Source of the DNA: Phallusia fumigata
Lineage: Eukaryota; Chordata; Ascidiacea; Phlebobranchia; Ascidiidae
Direction of reading: 5' to 3'
NCBI GenBank assembly: GCA_008931825.1
Contig: QXVZ01017045.1
Location: 1-22,257 of the forward strand
Length of the DNA stretch: 22,257 nt
The notes beneath the pieces are model-generated. The model worked only from the letters and a program-made list of their open reading frames with translations, was not told the DNA's origin and made no database searches. How positions within the stretch are numbered: position 1 is the stretch's first letter; each line of letters begins with the position of its first letter. The translations under genes were made by a program, and so were the position numbers. Positions 1-8,010 of this stretch are shown here, piece after piece.

Positions 1-668
1 GTCGATTGTGATGTCAACAAATTGCCAGATGTCGGGCAGCTGGAACGGGAAATGAGTTGCGATCAAACAAGGCTAATTCACATAGTAGTAGTAATTAGAG
101 AAGTGCACTAGTTTTTGAAAACTAGGAGTTGAGGCCAGGCCAAAAGTGTTAAACGGTAAAGCAAAGTTACAAACTCTAGCAAATTGGATGAAAAGCACAA
201 ACACCCAAGCGACAAAAAAAATTAATGACGGTGGCGTAACAAATATTCCAAAAATATTTAAGATTTTTTCAAAGGCAGTAAAGCCGGATACGGCATGCGT
301 AATATCTCTATAATTTAACTTTCCACAGATCAAATAGGTCGTTAAAAACGAGAACAAACAAAAACATAATTGTCAGCGTATTTCAACGTTATTAAACTCA
401 CGTTGGTCTGGTATCGAAGAATTAGGTTGTAATCCATGGATTGTGGAAGATTCTTGACAATAAAGATAATCACACCTTCCTCCTGGACAAGCACGTACCC
501 GTCTCCTGTCCACGTGACCGGGGGAGTGTGCTCTCTCTTGTCCTCATAACCACCCTGNGGAAGATTCTTGACAATAAAGATAATCACACCTTCCTCCTGG
601 ACAAGCACGTACCCGTCTCCTGTCCACGTGACCGGGGGAGTGTGCTCTCTCTTGTCCTCATAACCACC
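1..668 (-). CDS. LAMB1: Laminin beta exons 12-13: start of domain IV type B
   Basis: Exon 12 (668-402, apparent 267 nt, true about 153 nt once the duplicated 113 nt plus N at 558 is removed) encodes [39 protein letters not shown] and NLILRYQTN. This parallels the SWTGAGFVRV...SMEYDILIRYE stretch of vertebrate beta chains. Exon 13 begins at 39 after a TTCCAG acceptor and reads [13 protein letters not shown] before the window ends. It is the beginning of the laminin IV type B globule. Confidence 0.88.
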
Positions 669-3600
669 CTGCGAGCAAAGCAAGTTTATGACATTTGCTT
701 ATATTACAGTAAGGTGAAGTTTTGTCGGTAGGACACGTGAATCATTTAACAGCACCGACTTGTGGAGCACTTACCCTCTGAATTTCAGCTTCCTCGGCCT
801 CGAAGATGTAATGGTCAAGTCCTGGTAGGAAGTTTCCAGAAGTGACAAGGTCGCACCTTCTCCTCTCAATATGAGGTCGGCAATTGCACTGTCCCGTCCT
901 CTGGTCGCAATCGTTATCATACGATCCACCAATGTCACAATCACACTCGTTGCAACCTTGAGGCGTAGCACTCATTCCCCATGTTTGAGGCTGTGAAAGG
1001 GAAGAGTGGCTGGTATGAGGGACGATGTATTTATGTTAGCATATCGTTTTACAAAAACGCGACGTTTTATAGAACACATAATATGAAATCCCCAAATGCG
1101 TACTTAGTGCTAAACTCCCTGCTCTGAAAAAAATTGTAGTGGCATTTGCGTTAAAACTCAAAATACGTCACCGTAAATATTCTTTTAGTATTACGTATTT
1201 TTTATTTGCAAGATGACAATCAACGACATCAGTATAGTGCGGACAAACTCACCAAGCACATATCGCAACGTCTGCCAGTGGTGTGGCGTTTGCAGATACA
1301 CTGGCCTGTGCGGCTGTCGCAAGTGTTCGCGCCCGACAGTGTTCNAGTATAGTGCGGACAAACTCACCAAGCACATATCGCAACGTCTGCCAGTGGTGTG
1401 GCGTTTGCAGATACACTGGCCTGTGCGGCTGTCGCAAGTGTTCGCGCCCGACAGTGTTCCGAGGGAATCGCAGTCGCATTCTGCGCGAAAAAATATCGTT
1501 GACATGAAACGCAAACCAAGTCACAGGTCACAGCTTTATCCCAACGAGAACCACCAAAATACCAAAAACACAACAATAAAACCGTCCGAAATACTTCAAC
1601 GTACCTGTGCAGCCGTCTGGGTTGTTTTCGTCCAAACCGTAATAACCAGCCTTGCAGCGGTCACATCTTGGTCCTTCCACGTTCACTTTGCAACGACATT
1701 GGCCGGCGATCATGCCCAGCGAAGCGTCAGTTCGTCCATCGCACACGCCACCGTCCAACGAACCGGCCACCTCACAATCGCATTCTTAAACAAATTCGCA
1801 ACCCGTAAAACAACCAAAATCACCACCAGTCACAAAAATATGTCTTTCTCAGGCGACTCTTTGGGGAATAAATTGTAAATCTTCGTGTTTCATCTCGTGT
1901 GTAATTAAATGGTAGTCAGCGTTTATTCAAAGATATAAAATCTATGTGTTTGTCTGATTGTTATTAAATAGTTCAAAGTATTAGAAAAAAACTTCATGAA
2001 TATCCCGGCATGTCAAAGTTTAACCGAATAAGGAAAATCATAAACCCGTCACCTTTTTGGTTTGCTGACTCATACTCGCACCAAGTATGATAACCTATAT
2101 GAACAAACTATTCCTCCACACAACTTTCATACCGATTTTAACCGTACAATACACGTTAATTTTCACACCTGCGCATACGGTTGGGTCCCGAACATCCTTG
2201 TTGGGGTCTTGGTAGTAGTATGGAATACACATTTCGCAGTTCCGTCCAACAGTATTGTGCTGACAGTTTTCGCATACTCCTCCCGATACACCACCAGTAG
2301 CTTCGTACACGGCAGCGTCAAAGTGACATTCCGTGGCATGGTTGTTGCAGTTGCACGCTGTGAATAAATGTTAAGCGTTCTGTTATTTAGAGCTGAAAAC
2401 TGAAACCACTGAAGAGGCGAATGTTTTAGAAGTGTGTCCGTTACAGGCCTTGTCTGCTACTAGCCAGGTTTTAAAATGGAATTAAACAGTGGAACAATCT
2501 TTGATGTTGTCTAACGCCCCAATTTCATTAGTTTAATTATAAACGGTACCAAAAAATTCACGATTCGAATTTGTTTCATGTCTCCGATCAAAGAAACAAT
2601 AAAACAATCAACAGGCAGTTATAAACCGCCTATTGCACCTTGATTATCCGCTAGAAATTGCGCGGCAGTACAAAGTGACAATTTGTTTCCAGTAGCAATT
2701 CTCACCCTTGCATTGCATTGTTTTTTATGTTTTGTCTCTTAATCGCGGTTTGGTCGTAAAGCGAAATGTTTGATGGTGCCGCGTGAAAGTAGGCGAAAGA
2801 CCCAGATAACAGCGGGTCTAGTCACAGTGCGCTGTATCTGGCGATCTCGTAAGAACCTGGAAAGTGTGTCACTAGACTTTCCTTTAGGATCAAAACTTTT
2901 TCATTGAAAGATTCTTCATTTTGTCATAGCATTGGATAAGTTTAAATACATGGCAATGTCCTAGGCTGCTAAACAATTCATTTCCTTTTTTAAAAGAACT
3001 ACATACCTTGTTAAAATAGCTGGTTTTAAATTATTACTTTGAATCAGTTTGCTTGTGGCAACTTGGTTCGACTTATTTAAGCTTACCCAACAACGGGAAA
3101 TGGTTGGAAACCTATTTGGCGGTTGAATGGCTAGGCACCATCCGCAAAGGAAACCAACATAACTTAACCGGCAATAGCGCCCGAAGGCCAGGCGGGATTG
3201 CTCGCAATTGGAAGCACTTAACAACAGGAAACAGCTAGCGAAGCCCATTCAATTATATATGGCTGGTCTTCCAAGCATACACATCTATGTATTCATACCG
3301 GAGCGGTAAGATGATATGTATGGTTTCAATAATGTGAAAATCGTACTTACGTTTACAGTCATGGGGCATACCAGCCTCCGCGGGCCGCCATGGCTGGTCC
3401 TGGTAGAATGGAAGACATTGCTCGCAATTCAGACCAACTGTGTTGTGCTGACATTGGCATCGTCCGTGTACCTGGTTTGCACAAATAGAAGTTAGTCACC
3501 GCATTCCTGGTGTTATTCCGTCGGGCATATGAACGGTTGAGTAAACGCGCCAGCCCAATTATCACCAAGCCAAAACAATGTATGTTGTTTTGCATCGTTG

Positions 3601-5876
3601 TTATAATGGGTTATTGTTGTATCCAACCATTTACGTAACATGCACTTAAATAGAGACTGGTCCCTTAAGTGCCTGTATTCCCTGTTTTAAACAACACACA
3701 AATACGCTTTATACTGCATAAAAACCATACAATCTAATTGCAAAAAAATCATAGAACCATCACGGTTGTAACCATGCATGATTGGTCGATTCACTATGGA
3801 AAGCAATACAATACAATACAAGTGTTGGTTAGCAAGCAATCAGTGCTGGGATTGTTCTGTCAGGTTTGCGACAAGTTTTCCTGTATGTTTTGTACAACTG
3901 TGTGCTGTATCAGACGAATGTGACAACATGCACAACAATCTTTAATCAAGCCGTGTAACCTTTCATGTGTATAGATGATTATGGTCTTATGGGACTTAAC
4001 GTTACCAAATGAACACCGGTGACACTCTAATAGAATTACAGCCCTCGCAATCAATTGAATTTGGTGATTACCATGTACAAAAATACAATTAACTCAGCAA
4101 AAATCGAAAGTTGGTTGATTCTGCCACAAACATGAATGACAGGAGTGCAATCATGCTAATTGTCCCAGTAATGTCGCATGATATTTTGTCTGCAATCCAA
4201 GCAGGGGTTTCTGGCAGGTGACCAGTACTTACTCTACGTTGTCCAGTCTCAAGTTCATACTGCAATGGTTGGTTGAGTGAGTTGAAACCGTTAAAGAAGC
4301 AAAGCAAAAAGCCATAACAGCAGTTTGAAGAATAAAAGTAATTGCTAATAAAGCTGAAAAGCTTGTCTACAACAAGTCGATTAGACAATCAACCTTACGT
4401 TCTGTGAGCAGTGTTAGAACTGCCATGTCCACACCTAATGACATTTACCTCTGTCTGGGGAGCTTTATGTCCCTGTAGCAATAACAATTGGCAACTGAAA
4501 TGAGCAGCAGCTGGCTTTGGTTAACAAAAGATACAAAAACAACTGCTGCACAAAAATATGCAGTAACACAGCAACATATTTCAATGTTTAAGGTATTGTT
4601 GATCAACACAAATATGACATGTCACTTAAGTAGAGCTAAAAACACGCACCATGACGTTGGAGACATCTGGGTTATTTGAAGTGCTGTCATCAATGGGTGT
4701 ACATTCGTCAGCATGTCCATAGCAGAAACAGTTTCCACGGACAATCAGTTCATACAGAGCATAGTAGTACTTGTTTTTGATGTCTGGGCGCGAATCCAAA
4801 AGGTCATCACCAAGAGTATGAAGTTCAGTGAAGTTTATTCTAAGAAAAAAACATAACTTTAAATGCACACATTGTATTATAAAAGTAATCTAATTTTCAA
4901 ACAGATACAGACCTAAGATTGGTAATTTTAAGCAGATTTTGAATTCTTGGTGCATATGGGTCATCAATGGGGATAAAAGGTGACAATACTTTAAAGATCA
5001 CTTCTCCACCATTGGATGGTTCAATTTGGGAATATCTTTCATCACAGATGACATCATCAATCTCACGAGGAGGCCACTAAGTTGAAAAGGGGTTTAAGCA
5101 AGAAATACTTCTAAGTGGATTGACAAACAGACATGATATACACCTGAGCAACTCCAGGAAATGATTTGTCACAGTCATAAGCAAAGTATCTGTAAATGGC
5201 CCAGGTTTTTCCAAAATCCATCGATCTCTCAATCAGCATGGCTGCTGGTCGGAAAGTTTTGAAAGTCATGATGGCATGGGTAAATTGAAATTCAGCCTCC
5301 AAGTCAAGTTGAACAGATACCTTTTTTGTAAAATACATTGTGTTGTTGTAGTGAACTTATTTTGCAGTTTGTATTAACAATGTTGCTTACCCCTTGAAGA
5401 CCGTTTTTCGATTGCCACCATGTATCCAATCGGTCATTAAAAGTAGTAATAACATTTTGAATTGGGTGGGCCTGGCTTGGGTTGGAGGCATTACAACGAA
5501 AGCATTTCTTGGTTTCCTTAAGATGGCTGCAGAAAATTCAGAAATTCATAGTTGTACTTGTTTTTATTCAAATAAAATCGTTCTTGTTCTGAACCTAGTG
5601 GTTGTTTTTGACGTTTGACAGGTCTTACCTCACGATGCAGTACGGCTCCTCGCCTTCGGTTCCACATGTCGAAGTTGCAGATAACATGTCTCCACGGCCA
5701 ACAAGCAAATCTCCTGTGCTTGGAAAGCAGCTGCCGCCTGCGCAGCCCTGGCCTCGCGCATAACTCAATCCTATAAACATTAAACATACTGTAAACGTTG
5801 CCTGCAACCACTACTCATTTTACACGAAAGTCCACTTACCTACAACTAAAACTGCTATTCCTAGCAGACACTGCAT
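1..5876 (-). CDS. LAMB1: Laminin subunit beta, N-terminal part (13 exons, 3' end outside window)
   Basis: Secreted basement-membrane subunit; the beta short arm takes part in laminin polymerisation through its LamN domain. Exons on the minus strand: 5876-5840, 5770-5629, 5526-5391, 5320-5144, 5076-4913, 4839-4650, 3471-3351, 2357-2169, 1784-1605, 1480-1368, 990-775, 668-402, 39-1. All introns are GT-AG and all phases join. Removing the 114-nt artefact inside exon 12 gives 1857 nt (619 codons). Order: signal peptide (about 1-20), LamN (about 22-268), laminin EGF repeats (about 269-540), start of domain IV type B (from about 540). Blocks such as [29 protein letters not shown] and [10 protein letters not shown] are hallmarks of vertebrate laminin beta-1/beta-2. 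I cannot separate beta-1 from beta-2; an invertebrate single-copy beta is likely. The coiled-coil C-terminus lies off the left edge. Confidence 0.95.
40..401 (-). other. Laminin intron 12 (362 nt)
   Basis: GT-AG intron between exons 668-402 and 39-1. AT-rich; nothing recognised apart from the splice signals. An open minus-strand stretch with hydrophobic residues shows no start or splice support. Confidence 0.7.
445..671. repeat. 113-nt direct duplication flanking N at 558 (assembly artefact)
   Basis: Copies 445-557 and 559-671 are the same 113 nt, separated by one N, inside laminin exon 12. They include the splice acceptor, so a literal reading repeats most of the exon. Collapsing one copy restores an exon of 153 nt in phase with its neighbours. 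Confidence 0.9.
775..3471 (-). CDS. LAMB1: Laminin beta exons 7-11: laminin-type EGF repeats (domain V)
   Basis: Exons 3471-3351, 2357-2169, 1784-1605, 1480-1368 and 990-775 carry the LE rod. Each repeat has the eight-cysteine pattern, e.g. [67 protein letters not shown] and [17 protein letters not shown]. The following segment [16 protein letters not shown] matches the linker into domain IV of beta chains. LE modules form the stiff short arm between the LamN head and the inner globule. Part of exon 1480-1368 is repeated at 1344-1253 beyond the N at 1345; that is treated as an assembly artefact because the repeat would insert an incomplete LE module. Confidence 0.93.
1231..1459. repeat. 114-nt direct duplication flanking N at 1345 (assembly artefact)
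   Basis: Copies 1231-1344 and 1346-1459 are the same 114 nt and cover the 3' end of laminin exon 10 and its donor site. Using the copy next to the exon start (exon 1480-1368) gives a full LE module and correct phase; the second fragment (1344-1253) is redundant. Confidence 0.9.
1785..2168 (-). other. Laminin intron 8 (384 nt)
   Basis: GT-AG intron, donor CAGGTGTGAAA, acceptor TTGTTTAAG. Contains the 37-nt repeat at 2076-2112; nothing else recognised. Confidence 0.75.
2076..2112 (+). repeat. 37-nt exact dispersed repeat, copy 1 (laminin intron)
   Basis: The 37 nt starting TCGCACCAAGTATGATAACC are identical to 6643-6679. This copy lies in the intron between laminin exons 2357-2169 and 1784-1605. 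Confidence 0.75.
2358..3350 (-). other. Laminin intron 7 (993 nt)
   Basis: GT-AG intron between two LE-repeat exons. Contains the hairpin at 2802-2841 and a slightly GC-richer stretch at about 3060-3240 with no recognisable coding or tRNA-like signal. Confidence 0.75.
2802..2841. repeat. Strong imperfect hairpin in laminin intron
   Basis: CCAGATAACAGCG (2802-2814) pairs with CGCTGTATCTGG (2830-2841) with a single bulged base and a 15-nt loop. An alternative short stem AGACCC/GGGTCT overlaps it (2798-2803 with 2814-2819). Likely a MITE remnant or structured intronic element. Confidence 0.5.
3472..4649 (-). other. Laminin intron 6 (1178 nt)
   Basis: Largest laminin intron in the window, between the end of LamN/start of LE and the first complete LE exon. 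AT-rich; I see no exon, RNA gene or mobile-element termini in it. A first-intron-type enhancer cannot be judged by eye. Confidence 0.7.
4650..5770 (-). CDS. LAMB1: Laminin beta exons 2-6: laminin N-terminal (LamN, domain VI)
   Basis: Five exons (5770-5629, 5526-5391, 5320-5144, 5076-4913, 4839-4650) encode the globular polymerisation domain. Visible blocks in order: [122 protein letters not shown] and [19 protein letters not shown]. The same order and spacing occur in vertebrate LAMB1. The last exon enters the first laminin EGF repeat at [13 protein letters not shown]. No cysteine expected for the fold is obviously missing. Introns here are short (67 to 101 nt). Confidence 0.95.
5840..5876 (-). 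CDS. LAMB1: Laminin beta exon 1: start codon and signal peptide
   Basis: The ATG at 5876-5874 opens [12 protein letters not shown], a typical hydrophobic signal-peptide core, and the exon ends with one base of the next codon before GTAAGT. The next exon completes it as [13 protein letters not shown], so signal cleavage probably falls near residues 15-20, just before the first LamN cysteine. This ATG was chosen because it gives a signal peptide and joins in phase to the LamN exon. Confidence 0.85.
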
Positions 5877-5966
5877 TTTGATACTCGTTGGCCCGCTTTA
5901 TCTGTACATTCAAACTTTTTAATGCTAGGTAGAAATTCTGACACATAAATAATTGCAAAACTTACC
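5877..5966 (-). promoter_or_regulatory. Candidate laminin 5' UTR with 64-nt intron or spliced-leader acceptor
   Basis: Upstream of the laminin ATG there is an acceptor-like site (TGTACAG, exon from 5901) and, 64 nt further upstream, a strong donor (AAGGTAAGTTTT, exon ending at 5966). This suggests a non-coding first exon and a 5' UTR intron at 5965-5902. If the organism is an ascidian, the same acceptor could instead receive a trans-spliced leader. A TATATA string lies at 5988-5993, but only about 20 nt before the donor, so I do not call it a TATA box. Transcript 5' ends are needed to decide. Confidence 0.35.
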
Positions 5967-6642
5967 TTAAAATTTCGTGTAGCGCAATATATAACAAGAG
6001 AGAGTCGTTCCGTGCGCTTGAGCAGTATGAACTTTGCAGAGCGAATCTACTTGTTCCAATAGCCGCCGCCTTTTTCCTATTTTCTCAACACCTTTGTCGG
6101 TTTCGCCTTTTTCGTTGTAGACAGCGACAGAATTTCCGGTGTCTAGCAGCGAGGCGTAAGTCGGTCTACAGTCGATGTAGGTCAACGCCTTGCCCCTGAT
6201 TTCATGTGAGAATTTTCTTCATTTCCCTGGCGAGTTTTACCATTTGACTAGTTTGTATATGACTGTATTTCAAAACACGTCAAACGAACCACAACGTCAT
6301 GGCACAAAAAACATGAAGATGTGGCACAGGCGCATAAACATACAAGAATACTGCCGGGTATTTAGAGAAATATCATCGAGGTGGAGGGAAGTACAGAAAT
6401 AGTGGCATCAGTGGCAAATCGGGCTTCACGTTGTTCGTTTAGCTAGACGTAAAAACATCAAGATAAAATCGCGTTTGATATCACACGATGAAAAACTGCA
6501 ACAAATATCTAGCAGTGGAACAGTAAAACATAAGACAAAAAGTTCAAAGAATATAACATTGTGTGTGGCACCTTTCATAGGTCCGCAAGAATGCTAGAAG
6601 GTCTGTAAAGTGCGAAAATGTATTAGGATAGCATAGAATCTG

Positions 6643-6679
6643 TCGCACCAAGTATGATAACCTATATGAACAAACTATT
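6643..6679 (+). repeat. 37-nt exact dispersed repeat, copy 2 (intergenic)
   Basis: Identical to 2076-2112 and in the same orientation, beside the unassigned GC-richer block. Flanking sequence differs from the other copy on both sides. Confidence 0.75.
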
Positions 6680-6682
6680 TGT

Positions 6683-6962
6683 CGCGGCGTTAGCAGGGTT
6701 GGAAGACATGATAATGCTGTAAGATATTGCACGCCCCCCGGAACGGTGTCAGAGTCAAACAGCGTGACAATCGACCCAGGGACGCAACTGGCGACTGACA
6801 ATGGGGCCATAAGAAAAAAAGTGGCATTGACTGTGAGGATGAACAAACGAACTGACACCCCAGCGATAACAAGACCACTGACATCCAGCAAACATTTGCG
6901 AAACAATAAGGGCGTTTCGCATCTTGGTGTGAATTTGTGTTCGGCAGTGGTCTCGATCAGAG
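6683..6962. other. Unassigned GC-richer block with open frames on both strands
   Basis: Compared with its AT-rich surroundings this block is CpG-containing and stays open in frames on both strands. The minus-strand frame is hydrophobic (e.g. GLVIAGVSVRLFILTVNATF); the plus-strand frame reads SESNSVTIDPGTQLATDNG. Neither has a good ATG context plus paired splice sites, and I recognise neither product. A TTTATAG acceptor-like site precedes it on the minus strand at about 6963. It could be a small exon, a MEGF8 3' UTR extension, a regulatory CpG patch or a mobile-element remnant. Confidence 0.2.
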
Positions 6963-6978
6963 CGACCTATAAATAAAC

Positions 6979-6984
6979 TTTAAT
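6979..6984 (-). terminator. Possible MEGF8 polyadenylation signal (ATTAAA)
   Basis: The plus-strand tttaat reads ATTAAA on the minus strand, about 80 nt after the MEGF8 stop codon at 7067-7065. No AATAAA was seen on the minus strand nearby. A single hexamer in AT-rich DNA is weak evidence. Confidence 0.3.
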
Positions 6985-7064
6985 ACTGTGTCTGGACGTT
7001 TAGCACCTCGTCCATGCAAAATACCCGCTGTTGATAATACGCCACAGGGTAATGCGATACCAAT

Positions 7065-8010
7065 TCATAGCCGCTTTCGTAAGGGCAAAGTGCGTTTGGC
7101 CCTACTCGAATTGGTCTCGGACATTGTCGGGAGGTTCATGGTTTTCGCAGAAAGCAGTGTTGAGCCGAGACATATCGACGACGGCAGATTTCTGGCGTTC
7201 GGCAATTGTAGAATAACTGTGGCCACTCCCGCATGATGATCATCAGTGGGCTCAACCGACACGGGGCCGACGTTGACCGGACACGAACGCTTTCGATGGA
7301 GACGAAATTTGCCTAGTTTTGTAGGAGCCTTACTAAAACTGATTCGCGGGCTCGACCTGTGTCCACCCTTTGCTTGGGTTTGCGGCTTGATTAAGACCGG
7401 CGTGGAAATAGACCGAGATATGACGCTTGGTGTAGAAAAGCTCGTCTCCTCTGTACCGCCACCGTGCGACAAACGCGCGTCCAAACTTTTACGGAAAACT
7501 TTTTGTCGGAAAGAGGTTCGTTTCTCGGTGATTGTCGGCACGGGCGAAATTTGTCCTTCCGTCGGTTCTTGTTCGGGAGTTAACCGGCAGTCGCCTTCGT
7601 CACTGGCGATGGAAGTAAGGTAGCCCTGCGTGGTGTGAAGCAGCGGGACGCTGTGTTCGAGCATCGCCTGCGGTTGAAAGTGAACCATCAAGTTCCGTTT
7701 TCGTCTTTCGCCCGAATCTTTCCACGGACTCCGCTGCCCGATGCTGTCCGAATGTCTGCATTGGATCCAAACGTCAAAACCGAAAAATGTTCCATAAACA
7801 GAAGTATTAACAAACCTTCTCGACTCATCGCTGACGCCTGGCATAAGCGTGTACTCAGGTGGAATCCCAGATCGATGACGTAATTCAGTGACGTTGGTGC
7901 TCGGTGAGCCGGGGGAAGTACCGCACACGAAAGCCTCGCTAGATTGGTATCTGCCCAAATTGATGTTGCCATCGCTCGACGAAGGTTTAACCAAACACGA
8001 CTTGATTATT
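7065..8010 (-). CDS. MEGF8: MEGF8: last exon, long cytoplasmic tail and stop
   Basis: One 946-nt exon with stop codon TGA at 7067-7065, joined in phase 2 after GTGAAG at 8011. It encodes 314 residues of polar, Ser/Pro/Arg-rich tail. Near the end VGPVSVEPTDDHHAGVATV then ILQLP and ICLGSTLLS align with human GPITLEPTEDGMAGVATLLLQLP and ACLGSALVTL. The full tail after the membrane is about 413 residues against about 170 in human, so the middle is expanded. The acceptor at 8012-8011 was chosen because the preceding exon ends in phase 2; another AG six codon-bases later is possible only in a different phase. Confidence 0.87.

Larger units (their letters stand above)
5967..7064. other. Intergenic region between MEGF8 stop and laminin beta start
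   Basis: About 1.1 kb that should contain the short MEGF8 3' UTR and the laminin beta promoter. I see no convincing exon. It contains a possible polyadenylation signal near 6979, a more GC-rich, CpG-containing block at about 6683-6960, one copy of a 37-nt repeat (6643-6679), and a CpG-containing stretch at about 6000-6180 just upstream of laminin. The two genes lie in the same direction, but the gap is too wide to suggest an ascidian-type operon. Confidence 0.6.

Noticed and set aside
73..357. Hydrophobic minus-strand open frame near the left edge
   Set aside because: It lies fully inside an intron whose donor and acceptor both join laminin exons in phase; hydrophobicity comes from AT-rich composition.
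1213..1878. Long plus-strand open frame over the laminin LE exons
   Set aside because: It runs antisense through two cysteine-rich laminin exons, crosses the N artefact and shows no recognisable protein; the minus-strand exons have splice sites and family matches.
3053..3240. tRNA-derived SINE in laminin intron 7
   Set aside because: A partial B-box-like GGTTCGACTT was seen, but no A box at the right spacing, no poly-A or repeat tail and no target duplication.
5985..5996. TATA box for laminin beta
   Set aside because: The TATATA string is too close to the candidate donor to place a start site and first exon, and the region is AT-rich.
7246..7883. Plus-strand open frames opposite the MEGF8 last exon
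   Set aside because: They mirror the GC-richer coding strand; the minus-strand frame carries the conserved C-terminal block and joins in phase.
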